A stretch of 64,000 bases of DNA from Rhyzopertha dominica (GCA_025024175.1 QCXZ01000137.1:19902001-19966000), one strand, 5' to 3'. Shown: positions 12,351 through 21,448, numbered from the stretch's first letter. Translations and numbers: made by a program. Notes: a model not told the origin generated them from the letters alone.

Positions 12351-12724
12351 GGTTAATTGCGTCTTGTATTGTTCGTAACCCGGACGTAACTGATTTGAAT
12401 TATATTTACATGATCTCGATGTTTCAAATTTAGGTTAAATTTTGTGCGCACGTCACGCTTATTACTTATTATTATAATTAGATAGAAGAAGCCGTTGACC
12501 AGCCGAGGTCGAGGTTATCAGCATGTGTTTGAAACAGACGTTTTATCTTTCTTAAAACGAACTCAGATATGAACTCCCATGACCTAAACGGTTAATGCCC
12601 TAGATTAAGAACAAGGTTATTTTAGAAATGAAACCTCTCTTAAGGGAAATGCTTACATATTTACCAAAACAGGATTCGATGACCATGACAGGTTATTACC
12701 CTTTGAATGTTATTGTGAACGAGT
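12351..12724. other. Intergenic spacer inside the Polinton
   Basis: About 370 bp between the signal-peptide gene and the integrase. No open frame of note. It should hold the promoter of the 252-aa gene and the 3' end of the integrase transcript. Confidence 0.4.
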
Positions 12725-13648
12725 TTAAGCCGAAAGATCTGCTTTCTTTATCCAAGAGTTGTGTTCATTAGAAAAACCTAGCCATTTAACATACAGACTG
12801 TCGCCTTTTTTTCGTAATATCTTTTGAATAAGATACGTATTAGGAAATTTGGCTTTTAGCAACTCTTGTTCATAAAAACTCCCTCTAATAATATGTCCTT
12901 GATAATCTTTTAATATGTAAGTAACAGGATCTGTAATCTGAATTTTATGAATTTCAAAAACTTCCGTTGTCCAGTTTGGAGTGTAACCTTTCTCAAACAT
13001 ATGTTTGTATTTACTTATACGAACCTTGTCGCCAACGTGAAATTTTGGCTTCCGAAATGTTTTTATGTTATTATTATTATATACAGTTTGTAGCAGTTTC
13101 TTTTCATTCTGTGTATTTACATTAATGGGTTTCATTTTAATGGTTCTATGTACGGTATTATTATATTTATCAATAAGGAATTGTAAGTTGTTTATCCATT
13201 TATAATTTCCATTCAGGCTAAATAGCTTCCACATCCAATTCTTCAGAGTTCTATTAAATCTTTCAACAATTGATGCTTTCAAACTGCTGTATGTTGAAAA
13301 ATGATTAATTTTGTATCTGTTCATTAGATTTTTAAAAAAGGTGTTATAAAATTCTTTACCTAAATCGGTTTGTAAATTTATAGGTGATTGATTAATTAAA
13401 ATCTTCTCCATTGCTTTGGATACATCGGACCCGGACTTGCTTTTTACAGGTATACCCCAAGCGAATTTTGAAAATGCATCAATAACTGTTAATAAATATC
13501 GAAACCCTCGATTATCATTTTTATACGGAATCATTTCAACCAGATCGGCTTGCCATAGGTCATTAATACCTTTTATTATTACTTTACGACGTTTAAAATT
13601 TTTTCTTGCTGACGTATGTAATTCATTTACTAAATGTTCCTTACTCAT
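12725..13648 (-). CDS. INT: Polinton integrase (retroviral-type, rve) with chromodomain-like tail
   Basis: Inserts the linear element DNA into the host chromosome, producing the 6-bp duplications. Of 307 residues, the DDE core shows the first aspartate in WQADLVEM (D35), the second in LQTDLGKEF (D95) and the glutamate in SIVERFNRTLKNWM (E129). Spacing between the last two is 33 residues, within the D,D-33/35-E class. The C-terminus (about 272-305) reads VKWLGFSNEHNSWI, a chromodomain-like fold also seen in other Polinton and Ty3/gypsy integrases, thought to guide chromatin targeting. The start ATG at 13648 leaves almost no N-terminal zinc-binding domain, so an upstream exon could be missing. 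Uninterrupted frame. Confidence 0.93.
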   Translation of the reverse strand: MSKEHLVNELHTSARKNFKRRKVIIKGINDLWQADLVEMIPYKNDNRGFRYLLTVIDAFSKFAWGIPVKSKSGSDVSKAMEKILINQSPINLQTDLGKEFYNTFFKNLMNRYKINHFSTYSSLKASIVERFNRTLKNWMWKLFSLNGNYKWINNLQFLIDKYNNTVHRTIKMKPINVNTQNEKKLLQTVYNNNNIKTFRKPKFHVGDKVRISKYKHMFEKGYTPNWTTEVFEIHKIQITDPVTYILKDYQGHIIRGSFYEQELLKAKFPNTYLIQKILRKKGDSLYVKWLGFSNEHNSWIKKADLSA

Positions 13649-13694
13649 CTCGCGTTAGAAAGGAAATAAGTATAAACATTGAATATCTTGGATT

Positions 13695-14078
13695 TTATGA
13701 ATTTTTTAACTTTTTACTAGCCTGTTTAGGTGTAATTGAAGAACTACTCAACTTAGAGGCGGAAACCTCCTTTTGAATAGTACTTTCACTACTATCATGC
13801 TGTTGCTGATTCTTAATTTTCTGTATTTTATGGATGAGATTATTCACTTTTTCATCTAACTTTTGAATTGCACTGCGCATTTCCTTTCTCAGGTCGTCAA
13901 CATAATCCTTATTTGCTGCGTCATTAATATCTGTAGGTTTATTTAAATTACAAATACGCTTGCCTTGAATATCAATATGTCCGGATGATGTTAAAACATA
14001 ACCCACAGTACGTGGAATCTGAAAAGGAAGTCTGCGATTTTCAGAGTCCAGTGATCGACCAAACTTGTCAATACCCAT
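13695..14078 (-). CDS. Fibre-like coiled-coil protein (127 aa)
   Basis: Residues about 36-62 read IQGKRICNLNKPTDINDAANKDYVDD. This resembles the 'I-x-NL-x-x-PT-x-x-x-DAANKxYVD' module common in phage tail-fibre and spike proteins, where it starts a trimeric stalk. It is followed by a heptad-like helix (about 63-92) and a Ser/Gln-rich tail. The protein is small and lacks any visible head domain. It lies between the integrase and the 301-aa gene on the same strand, 35 bp from the latter, which suggests co-expression. A structural role at the capsid vertex is an inference from motif resemblance only. Confidence 0.6.
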   Translation of the reverse strand: MGIDKFGRSLDSENRRLPFQIPRTVGYVLTSSGHIDIQGKRICNLNKPTDINDAANKDYVDDLRKEMRSAIQKLDEKVNNLIHKIQKIKNQQQHDSSESTIQKEVSASKLSSSSITPKQASKKLKNS

Positions 14079-14113
14079 TTTATAAATGATATAAAACTAT
14101 CCAGTTACTTAAT

Positions 14114-15019
14114 TTATACAATAACGTTAGCTTCTCTTAGTTCTTCTAATATAGAAATAATTTCGTTGACGTGATTGGAATTTCCGGCTTCGGTTGACGC
14201 TAACAAAAGTTTGAGTCTGTTAACTAACTCATTGAGATCGTTCCAATAAATATAATCAATTTTATTATCAGAATAATTCATTAATCCGCTTCCGCTAGCT
14301 GGTGGTCTCTTCCCTTCTAAAAGATCCACAATTAACTTATATTTACGACTTTTACTTCCTGCGTACTGTTTAGTTTTATCATATCGTCGGTGTAGAACAC
14401 CGCTAGATTTAATAATTTTTAAGTAAACATTAACGTCATCTTCATCATATACTGAACTCGATGGTTCCTTTGAGAACAGTAATTCCTGTAAGCCTGGTGT
14501 TAGAGGAAATTCGTTACCGTCGATCATAAGATTATTGTTTAAAACTGCAAACGTGGATTTACCAATTTTCCATTCATTTTCATCAGAATTGTAATGAGGA
14601 CCGTATTTAGAGTCATAATTAGGACTTAATTTTACAGAGCCCATAAATTTATTTGTTGAAAAAGTTAGCAAATCAGTAAATGAATCTAATGGTTTTTTAA
14701 TACCCTCGACTTCGGATGTACTAGCCATAGATGGTGACATAGCTGAATCAATGTACTGAGGAAAATTATCTCTGAGAGACTGGTCTGCCTCTATATCAGA
14801 TTGTTCATGTTTCTCTTTCTTAAGCTTCGCTGAGAATAAATCAGGTAAATTTGTGATTTGTTCAGGTATGTCGGACAATTTCTTTAGAGGATCTGTGATA
14901 GGATTAAACAACTTTTCCAGATCGGCTTGATTTTCCAGTGTGTTTTCCTTTAATGCTCTATACTTTTTACGAATAATTTCTCTCGTTTTGATAAGTTTAT
15001 TAACCGTCTCTTTGTTCAT
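14114..15019 (-). CDS. Conserved Polinton protein with DUF8207-like region (301 aa)
   Basis: N-terminal 75 residues are charged and helical (KLIKTREIIRKKYRALKEN..), probably coiled coil. Residues about 135-235 contain DSKYGPHYNSDENEWKIG and later FPLTPGLQELLFSKEP with VYDEDDVNVYLKII. I associate this pattern (LTPGLxELL..P) with the uncharacterised domain DUF8207 often found in insect Polinton-derived proteins, but this is from memory and unverified. Function is unknown. The position between the packaging ATPase and fibre-like genes suggests a virion or packaging-related role. The frame is intact. Confidence 0.7.
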   Translation of the reverse strand: MNKETVNKLIKTREIIRKKYRALKENTLENQADLEKLFNPITDPLKKLSDIPEQITNLPDLFSAKLKKEKHEQSDIEADQSLRDNFPQYIDSAMSPSMASTSEVEGIKKPLDSFTDLLTFSTNKFMGSVKLSPNYDSKYGPHYNSDENEWKIGKSTFAVLNNNLMIDGNEFPLTPGLQELLFSKEPSSSVYDEDDVNVYLKIIKSSGVLHRRYDKTKQYAGSKSRKYKLIVDLLEGKRPPASGSGLMNYSDNKIDYIYWNDLNELVNRLKLLLASTEAGNSNHVNEIISILEELREANVIV

Positions 15020-15257
15020 TTCTATTTTTTTTACTGTCTATGTAGTTATTAACAGCTGTTGTGAAAATGAACAGCTTCTTATATCATCAGATGTGATCAG
15101 CTTAGTACCAGGTAGTTAGGAGCTGATAGAACAGCTGATATCAACAGAAAACAGCTCTTAACAACAACAAAACAGCTCCTGATCACTGTTGTCAACAACA
15201 ACAGAACAGCTTGTAACTTGAAGAGATACTGATCAATAAACTAATCTTCTTTGTAAT
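15020..15257. promoter_or_regulatory. AACAGCT-repeat intergenic region
   Basis: Between the ATPase and the 301-aa gene lies about 240 bp with at least six CAGCT-containing motifs, mostly AACAGCT in one orientation (near 15051, 15070, 15130, 15149, 15171, 15204) and related AGCTGAT/ACAACAAC tracts. The density is far above that of the neighbouring DNA. Could be a transcription-factor cluster for the 301-aa gene, an origin-like iteron region, or a decayed simple repeat. Confidence 0.5.
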
Positions 15258-15950
15258 TTATATAATTATGAATGTATCGAAATTTTTTCGATAACGACCT
15301 TGTTCTATTGAACAGTCCTTGACGATAAGTAAAAATCCATACTTTTGCTTCCAACATTCGTTACACATTTCGCTAAATTTTTCAAAATTCATATCGCCAA
15401 TAACGTGGTCATTATATATATGTTTCATATTAGTTCTATCCTGTACAAAACACAACACCGCATTGCAATTATCTCTGATTAATTGTTTCGGAACTCGACT
15501 ATAGGTCTGCGCTAAATAAAAACTATCTATACTTTTATGTCTGCCCATACAAAAGAATTCTCGTATGTGGTTTTGTTTTTGAGTAATTACGTCGTCAAAA
15601 ACAAAAACAGAGTTAGGTCTTGCATCGTCTGGAGAAGGTACTGTATCATTATCAGAAAACGTATAATAGCCTATGTCACTTATTCCTTCAAGTAATTGTT
15701 TAAGATACTCGTACTTTGGTTGGTACAATGATTTCGAAAATATATATACGTTTTCAAACTTTAACCCGTTTGGATGTTCCAGTAAACTAATCACTACATT
15801 CGTTTTTCCACAATTCGAAGGTCCTACAATTAGGGCTCGTATATTATTAGGTAAGAGTGTACCATGTTTATTTTTAATAGGAGGTTCGACATCAAGTTTT
15901 AAATCAATATTTGATATCGGTAATGTTTCGTGTTGTTTAAGAAAACGCAT
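15258..15950 (-). CDS. ATP: Genome-packaging ATPase (FtsK/HerA, A32-like)
   Basis: Predicted motor that pumps element DNA into a preformed capsid. The 230-residue protein has a Walker A loop GPSNCGKT (43-50), a Walker B strand SVFVFDDV (D119/D120) and, after it, the typical MGRHKSIDSFYLAQTYSRVPKQLIRDN segment, in which the Gln acts as the sensor-like residue of poxvirus A32-type ATPases. Size is that of other Polinton ATPases. The start at 15950 faces the phospholipase gene at 16047, so the 96 bp between them must hold both promoters. The frame is complete. Confidence 0.93.
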   Translation of the reverse strand: MRFLKQHETLPISNIDLKLDVEPPIKNKHGTLLPNNIRALIVGPSNCGKTNVVISLLEHPNGLKFENVYIFSKSLYQPKYEYLKQLLEGISDIGYYTFSDNDTVPSPDDARPNSVFVFDDVITQKQNHIREFFCMGRHKSIDSFYLAQTYSRVPKQLIRDNCNAVLCFVQDRTNMKHIYNDHVIGDMNFEKFSEMCNECWKQKYGFLLIVKDCSIEQGRYRKNFDTFIII

Positions 15951-16046
15951 TTTATATACTGATTCAGAAATAAATAGTAGAACATATTTAAAGGGGTTTC
16001 AGTAGCTCGGACACGCATGTGTAGTTAACATCGATATCTGTATAAA
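15951..16046. promoter_or_regulatory. Divergent promoter region (ATPase / PLA2 gene)
   Basis: Ninety-six bp separate two oppositely directed start codons. ATTTTATATACTG-like AT-rich sequence near 15950 and TATAAAATGA at the plus-strand start are visible. This is where the minus-strand early-side block and the plus-strand capsid block diverge. Confidence 0.5.
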
Positions 16047-16898
16047 ATGATAAAGTTTCATAGACCTTCCGTTAATCGGCGATTTACCGCGAAAGGTGGC
16101 GGACTGTTTAACAATTTAATTTCTTCTCTTCCATTTCCTATTCATCTTTTACATAGTAACTATTGTGGTCCTGGTACGCCTTTAAAAGAACATCTTGCAA
16201 ATAATATTCAACCTACAAACCCTCTGGATCAAGCTTGCAAAGAACACGATATTTTTTATTCTAAATTTAAAGACACAAAGACTAGAAACCAAGCCGATCT
16301 GCGTCTTGCTGAACAGGCCTGGCAAAGAGTAAAAGCAAGGGATTCCTCTTTTGGTGAAAAGGTTAATTCTTGGATAGTAACAAACGCTATGAAAGCTAAG
16401 GCAAAACTAGGAATGGGTATGAAACCGGCTAAGGTTAAGGGAAAGCGGTGCCGGAAGAAGGATAAGAAGCAAAACACATTACGATCTGTGATAAAGAAGA
16501 CTAAAGCGGTAATACAATCGAAAAAACCAGGCAATTTGCAAGATGCTATTCGACTAGCTTTAGAGGAAGCGAGAAAGAACGTTATAGGTAAACGAGTTAA
16601 ACTTCCGCTTACAAGAGTGATACGTATTCCTCGGACAGGCGGAGTATTACCTTTTCTGTTACCATTATTCGCTTCACTCAGCGCACTTGGAGGGTTAGCC
16701 ACCGGGACTTCATCCATAGTAAAAGCAATCAATGATGCTAAAAATGCTCGTAAACAACTTTCAGAGAGTGAAAGACATAATAAGACCATGGAATCAATCG
16801 CAATTGGAAAAGGTCTATACCTTAAACCATACAAAAAAGGTTTGGGTCTTTTTTTAAGTCCCAAGAAAGGATTTTCTTTAAAGTCAAAAAACTTTTAA
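16047..16898 (+). CDS. Phospholipase A2-domain virion protein (283 aa)
   Basis: Residues 38-68 contain the calcium loop YCGPGT (C40-G43) and the catalytic DQACKEHD helix (H67, D68), followed by a second Asp helix (NQADLRLAE). This is the compact phospholipase A2 seen in parvovirus VP1 N-termini and in some Polintons, where it may help membrane escape. A very basic stretch (about 115-165) could bind DNA. Residues about 199-222 are hydrophobic (LPFLLPLFASLSALGGL), and the end carries GLYLKPYKKGLGLFL, a motif I associate with this family. A UUUUUUA heptamer at 16850-16856 is in the right register for a -1 shift into the protease frame. The last 419 bp reappear in the duplicated copy. Confidence 0.85.
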   Translation: MIKFHRPSVNRRFTAKGGGLFNNLISSLPFPIHLLHSNYCGPGTPLKEHLANNIQPTNPLDQACKEHDIFYSKFKDTKTRNQADLRLAEQAWQRVKARDSSFGEKVNSWIVTNAMKAKAKLGMGMKPAKVKGKRCRKKDKKQNTLRSVIKKTKAVIQSKKPGNLQDAIRLALEEARKNVIGKRVKLPLTRVIRIPRTGGVLPFLLPLFASLSALGGLATGTSSIVKAINDAKNARKQLSESERHNKTMESIAIGKGLYLKPYKKGLGLFLSPKKGFSLKSKNF

Positions 16899-16978
16899 AA
16901 TCCCTGCCCAACAGAGCTCTCAACGAATTTGATTTACATAAATTTACCGCAGCGCTTCCCAACTTTAGAGGTGTTTTT

Positions 16979-17272
16979 ATGTTAGATGAACTGCCCAAAA
17001 GACTACGTCGTAAGGAAAGCGGTATTGTTAACCTAAATAGATCATTCCAACCAGGAAGTCATTGGGTCGCCTACTTCGTTAATAAAGACAAGAAACAGAT
17101 ACTATATTTTGATAGTTATGGGAACTTGCGTCCTCCAAAAGAGATTGTAAAATATCTTGGATCTAATATTCAGTACAATTACGATAGATATCAAAAAGAT
17201 AACTCTGTAATATGCGGACATTTATGTTTAAAGTTTTTGTATGAGTGCTCATATAAAGCAGGAGACTTGTAA
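16979..17272 (+). CDS. PRO: Adenovirus-type cysteine protease (maturation protease), N-terminus unresolved
   Basis: Cleaves capsid precursor proteins during virion maturation (Ulp1-like/adenain fold). From the first ATG there are 97 residues with catalytic His28 (GSHWVAYF), Asp45 (YFDSYG), Gln72 and Cys79 (VICGHLC). The Gln-Cys spacing of 7 equals that of adenain. The conserved domain clearly begins earlier. The same frame is open back to a stop near 16822, and positions 16895-16978 encode the family's LPNRALNEFDLHKF..LPNFRGVFM segment but without an in-frame ATG. The protease is therefore probably made as a -1 frameshift or spliced extension of the phospholipase protein, or the T run is miscounted. 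Catalytic residues are intact. Confidence 0.88.
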   Translation: MLDELPKRLRRKESGIVNLNRSFQPGSHWVAYFVNKDKKQILYFDSYGNLRPPKEIVKYLGSNIQYNYDRYQKDNSVICGHLCLKFLYECSYKAGDL

Positions 17273-17305
17273 CAAAAATCACTTAGTTTAACTAGAACCA
17301 TCGAC

Positions 17306-17989
17306 ATGTCAAGAATTCTGAGCTTTTCCGGAAATAATTCTACATTAACATCAGAATACTTTCCTCCCATTGAATTACCTACTGCATACGAATGTGGGTT
17401 AGTGAGTTTATATTGCTATAATTCGGTACCGAATGTAGATAAAAACAATAATCTATTCCACGTTGGTGATCAAATTATTGAATTGCCGGAAGGTTCTTAC
17501 GAAATTAATGATATAATTGAATATATAACAAGTGTTTTGAAAGAAAGAAATAGTAAAATTATAGTTTTAATAAAAGCCAATTGTAACACTCTTCGTGTAG
17601 AGGTAAAATCGTCTCATCCTGTATACTTTAATAAAAATCGAACAATAGGAGCTTTGCTAGGATTTAGTAAGCGTGTAATAGAAGCTAATAAAACTGTATT
17701 TTCTGACATGAACGTAAATATTAATAAAATTAATTCTTTCCGTGTTGAATGTAATATAATTACCGGATCTTACATGAATGATAAGCCCGTTCACACAATT
17801 CATGAATTTCCTCCAGATGTATTACCAGGTTATAAAATAAATGAAGTTCCTAAGAACGTTATTTATTTACCTGTAAACGTAAGAACCATAACATCAGTTA
17901 TCATTAAATTAGTTGATCAAGATGGTACCGATATTAATTTTAGAAACGAAACTATTACAATAACGTTACACTTGCGACCTTCTGGATAA
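17306..17989 (+). CDS. mCP: Minor capsid protein (penton, single jelly roll)
   Basis: 227 residues starting MSRILSFSGNNSTLTSEYFPPIEL. The family's early segment ELPEGSYEINDIIEYI lies at about 58-73, followed by alternating beta strands to the C-terminus (ITITLHLRP), as expected for the single jelly-roll penton protein that closes icosahedral vertices of Polinton capsids. The ATG is 33 bp after the protease stop in a tight plus-strand cluster. This copy is uninterrupted. The copy at 20766-21448 has frame breaks. Confidence 0.85.
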   Translation: MSRILSFSGNNSTLTSEYFPPIELPTAYECGLVSLYCYNSVPNVDKNNNLFHVGDQIIELPEGSYEINDIIEYITSVLKERNSKIIVLIKANCNTLRVEVKSSHPVYFNKNRTIGALLGFSKRVIEANKTVFSDMNVNINKINSFRVECNIITGSYMNDKPVHTIHEFPPDVLPGYKINEVPKNVIYLPVNVRTITSVIIKLVDQDGTDINFRNETITITLHLRPSG

Positions 17990-18069
17990 ATCTGTATTAT
18001 ATAAAGACTAATACATCAACTAACACTTCAGTATCTTAGGTGTCTTTGTTAACGATAGCAACAGAGAAA

Positions 18070-18252
18070 ATGTTAGTCTTTAGTAACAATAAAATCCGTT
18101 CAGATAAATATACATCTTCCTTAATTAAAACGGTTAGTTCGCCGTGCGGTCTTAAGCAGTCAACATCAAAAACAAAGCGATCCTCTACACGTTTAACAAA
18201 AGAAAACAAACAGTTTCTAAAATCGTTAGGACTCACGCTGAGAAATGAGTGA
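18070..18252 (+). CDS. Small basic protein (60 aa)
   Basis: Starts at the first ATG (18070) and overlaps the start of the major capsid gene by 8 bp (ATG at 18245). It is very rich in Lys, Arg, Ser and Thr (SSPCGLKQSTSKTKRSSTRLTKENKQ), compatible with a DNA-binding core protein or an accessory cement protein. I do not recognise a family. The same frame is open in the second copy (21529-21726), differing only at its very end. Conservation of position between penton and major capsid genes supports it as real. Confidence 0.55.
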   Translation: MLVFSNNKIRSDKYTSSLIKTVSSPCGLKQSTSKTKRSSTRLTKENKQFLKSLGLTLRNE

Positions 18253-19459
18253 ATTACTCGATATAACAGATTTTCCTCGTTTTGACGAAACGGTATCAAA
18301 AAAAACAATATCATACTTACTCTCCGTTTATAGAATCATTTAGTCCAAATGATACCATACAAATATGTGTACAACATCAAGATTTGATTCTGCTTCCTTC
18401 GGAAAGCTTTCTCTACGTGGAGGGAACGTTAACCGATGAAACTAATAATGCAGTCGATACGATAAAACTTACGAATAACTGTGTAGGATTCATGTTTGAA
18501 GAGATTCGATATGAGTTGAATTCAATTGAAATAGATCGTACCAAGAATGTAGGTATTTCTACATGCTTAAAAAATTACATCTCGCTAAATTCTCATGAAA
18601 GCACATCGCTCACTAATGCCGGCTGGAAAGCAGACGGCGACAGAGTTATAAAAACGTCAAACGGTCATTTTAACTTTTGTATACCTTTAAACAGACTATT
18701 AGGTTTTGCTGAAGATTACAAGAAGATAATTCCCAATGCAAAACATGAGTTGATTCTAATTAGAGCTAAATCGAACGATAATTCCGTTAAAACAAGTCTT
18801 GCAAAATATAAGTTTAACATAAAGAAAATAAACTGGAAAGTACCTCACATCACACTCAGTGATGCAGAACGACTTAAGCTATATCAAACTATACAGAGTT
18901 CCCGTCCTTTACAAATTAGCTTCCGAAGCTGGGATCTCTATCATTATCTAATGTACCTGTATCTACACAAAATATTTGGAGAGTAAAAACATCTAATCAA
19001 CTAGAAAAACCTAGATTTTGTAATTTTTGCCTTACAAACAAATAAATTAAACAATCTTAATGCTAATCCGAGTGAATTCAGCACATGTAATCTAAATGAT
19101 GTAAAAGTATACTTAAATTCAGAGGTTTAGCCCATATGATAATTTACACATATCGTTTAACGAAGATCGCTTTGCTTTGCTATATCATCTTTACATTACC
19201 TTTCAAGAAGCTTACTATGGAAGAAATTCCTGTCCTTTGCCTAAATCCTACCGAGTTCAAAGAAATTGCTCCGATCGCAGTTATAGACTGTCGTTATGCA
19301 AAACGAAACAAATAAAAACGGACCTATAGATTGTTAAGATAGATGTTTGAAACATCAGATGGTGTATATTACCTAACACATCAGCATTTTGTTTATTATT
19401 ACACGATCGTATTTTTGAAGTACTCGCCTCTTAGCGGAGATGTTAGGAAGCTGGTGAAT
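18245..19459 (+). pseudogene. MCP: Major capsid protein (double jelly roll), copy 1, frame-broken
   Basis: Forms the hexameric capsomers. It starts MSELLDITDFPRFDE, a typical Polinton major capsid N-terminus, then breaks at an A8 run (18297-18304), after which the continuing frame (QYHTYSPFIESF..) runs on to 18986. The LPSESFLYVEGTL segment, a strong family signature, lies near 18388-18430. A second break near 18950 (one C fewer than copy 2) and several more single-base indels destroy the 3' half, while copy 2 is open there (to 22914). The breaks after 18945 are almost surely assembly errors. The A8 break is shared by both copies and may be real, a homopolymer miscall, or a slippage site. Expected length is about 400 residues. 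Confidence 0.85.
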
Positions 19460-19531
19460 AAAAACACGTACATCTGAAGATGGGGCTCACTTGAAATCAG
19501 TAAAGTGTTGGAGATTTTTGACTCAACAGCA

Positions 19532-19836
19532 ATGGCAGTTTCAAAATACGTAGTGATTGATTTTCAAGGTTTGCGTGGTGTACGAAACGATTTCGTATAT
19601 AAAGAAATTGCAGTCGTATACCCGTTCTACGATTTCAACATCTTTTGCGATTAAGTCGCCGTATCCTGTATCACACATTTCTATGTTCGAGGCATAAACA
19701 AAATAGTTGGCTTACGAAACATCACCATGGATTGCTATGGGAACATGGAACAACCACCTTAGAAGCTGCAAGACGTTTCCTACAAGACACACTACCAACG
19801 ATACAACTGTATTTGTCAAAGACTTGAAAAAATTAA
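19532..19836 (+). pseudogene. 168-aa gene, copy 1, truncated by assembly gap
   Basis: Same gene as 22988-23494, here with at least five single-base indels and cut by the N run. It carries no independent information and is probably an artefact of low base quality at the contig end. Confidence 0.8.
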
Positions 19837-19936
19837 NNNNNNNNNNNNNNNNNNNNNNNNNNNNNNNNNNNNNNNNNNNNNNNNNNNNNNNNNNNNNNNN
19901 NNNNNNNNNNNNNNNNNNNNNNNNNNNNNNNNNNNN
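19837..19936. other. Assembly gap of exactly 100 N
   Basis: A 100-N run is the conventional placeholder for a scaffold gap of unknown size. Sequence left and right of it is the same 3.36-kb region, so the real gap is probably negative (an overlap). Confidence 0.97.
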
Positions 19937-20378
19937 TACGATCTGTGATAAAGAAGACTAAAGCGGTAATACAATCGAAAAAACCAGGCAATTTGCAAGA
20001 TGCTATTCGACTAGCTTTAGAGGAAGCGAGAAAGAACGTTATAGGTAAACGAGTTAAACTTCCGCTTACAAGAGTGATACGTATTCCTCGGACAGGCGGA
20101 GTATTACCTTTTCTGTTACCATTATTCGCTTCACTCAGCGCACTTGGAGGGTTAGGCCACCGGGACTTCATCCATTAGTAAAAAGCAATCAATGATGCTA
20201 AAAATGCTCGTAAACAACTTTCAGAGAGTGAAAGACATAAATAAGACCATGGAATCAATCGCAATTGGAAAAGGTCTATACCTTAAACCATACAAAAAAG
20301 GTTTGGGTCTTTTTTAAGTCCCAAGAAAGGATTTTCTTTAAAGTCAAAAAACTTTTAAAATCCCTGCCCAACAGAGCT
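19937..20378 (+). pseudogene. Phospholipase-domain protein, copy 2, 3' fragment
   Basis: Begins inside the gene at the gap, so the phospholipase domain itself is absent. Frame breaks at about 20155 and 20175 (extra bases relative to copy 1). Its T run after GGTC at 20310-20315 has six T instead of seven, so the slippery heptamer of copy 1 is not reproduced here. Confidence 0.85.
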
Positions 20379-20439
20379 TCTCAACGAATTTGATTTACAT
20401 AAATTTACCGCAGCGCTTCCCAACTTTAGAGGTGTTTTT

Positions 20440-20732
20440 ATGTTAGATGAACTGCCCAAAAGACTACGTCGTAAGGAAAGCGGTATTGTTAACCTAAATA
20501 GATCATTCCAACCAGGAAGTCATTGGGTCGCCTACTTCGTTAATAAAGACAAGAAACAGATACTATATTTTGATAGTTATGGGAACTTGCGTCCTCCAAA
20601 AGAGATTGTAAAATATCTTGGATCTAATATTCAGTACAATTACGATAGATACAAAAAGATAACTCTGTAATATGCGGACATTTATGTTTAAAGTTTTTGT
20701 ATGAGTGCTCATATAAAGCAGGAGACTTGTAA
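20440..20732 (+). pseudogene. PRO: Adenovirus-type protease, copy 2, frameshifted before Cys
   Basis: Same as 16979-17272, but a single T is missing near 20651, so the frame ends at 20670, before the catalytic cysteine segment (still visible in the shifted frame at about 20680). Probably an assembly error. Confidence 0.88.
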
Positions 20733-20765
20733 CAAAAATCACTTAGTTTAACTAGAACCATCGAC

Positions 20766-21448
20766 ATGTCAAGAATTCTGAGCTTTTCCGGAAATAATTC
20801 TACATTAACATCAGAATACTTTCCTCCCATTGAATTACCTACTGCATACGAATGTGGGTTAGTGAGTTTTATATTGCTATAATTCGGTACCGAATGTAGA
20901 TAAAAACAATAATCTATTCCACGTTGGTGATCAAATTATTGAATTGCCGGAAGGTTCTTACGAAATTAATGATATAATTGAATATATAACAAGTGTTTTG
21001 AAAGAAAGAAATAGTAAAATTATAGTTTTAATAAAAGCCAATTGTAACACTCTTCGNGTAGAGGTAAAATCGTCTCATCCTGTATACTTTAATAAAAATC
21101 GAACAATAGGAGCTTTGCTAGGANTTAGTAAGCGTGTAATAGAAGCTAATAAAACTGTATTTTCTGACATGAACGTAAATATTAATAAAATTAATTCTTT
21201 CCGTGTTGAATGTAATATAATTACCGGATCTTACATGAATGATAAGCCCGTTCACACAATTCATGAATTTCCTCCAGATGTATTACCAGGTTATANAATA
21301 AATGAAGTTCCTAAGAACGTTATTTATTTACCTGTAAACGTAAGAACCATAACATCAGTTATCATTAAATTAGTTGATCAAGATGGTACGATATTAATTT
21401 AGAAACGAAACTATTACAATAACGTTACACTTGCGACCTTCTGGATAA
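20766..21448 (+). pseudogene. mCP: Minor capsid protein, copy 2, frame-broken
   Basis: Same gene as 17306-17989 with an extra T near 20868, a missing C near 21388 and three ambiguous bases. The central part (20944-21402) stays open. Probably an assembly error; copy 1 is the usable one. Confidence 0.88.

Larger units (their letters stand above)
16480..19836 (+). repeat. Capsid block copy 1 (contig end before gap)
   Basis: Covers the 3' part of the phospholipase gene through the start of the 168-aa gene and matches 19937-23292 over its whole length (3,357 versus 3,356 bp). Differences are almost all one-base indels, concentrated after about 18945 in this copy. It ends exactly at the N gap. Best explained as the unpolished end of one contig overlapping the next. 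Confidence 0.93.

Noticed and set aside
13416..13658. 80-codon plus-strand frame over the integrase start
   Set aside because: Antisense shadow of the integrase.
16256..16864. 202-codon open frame on the minus strand
   Set aside because: Antisense shadow of the phospholipase-domain gene, whose motifs are clear on the plus strand.
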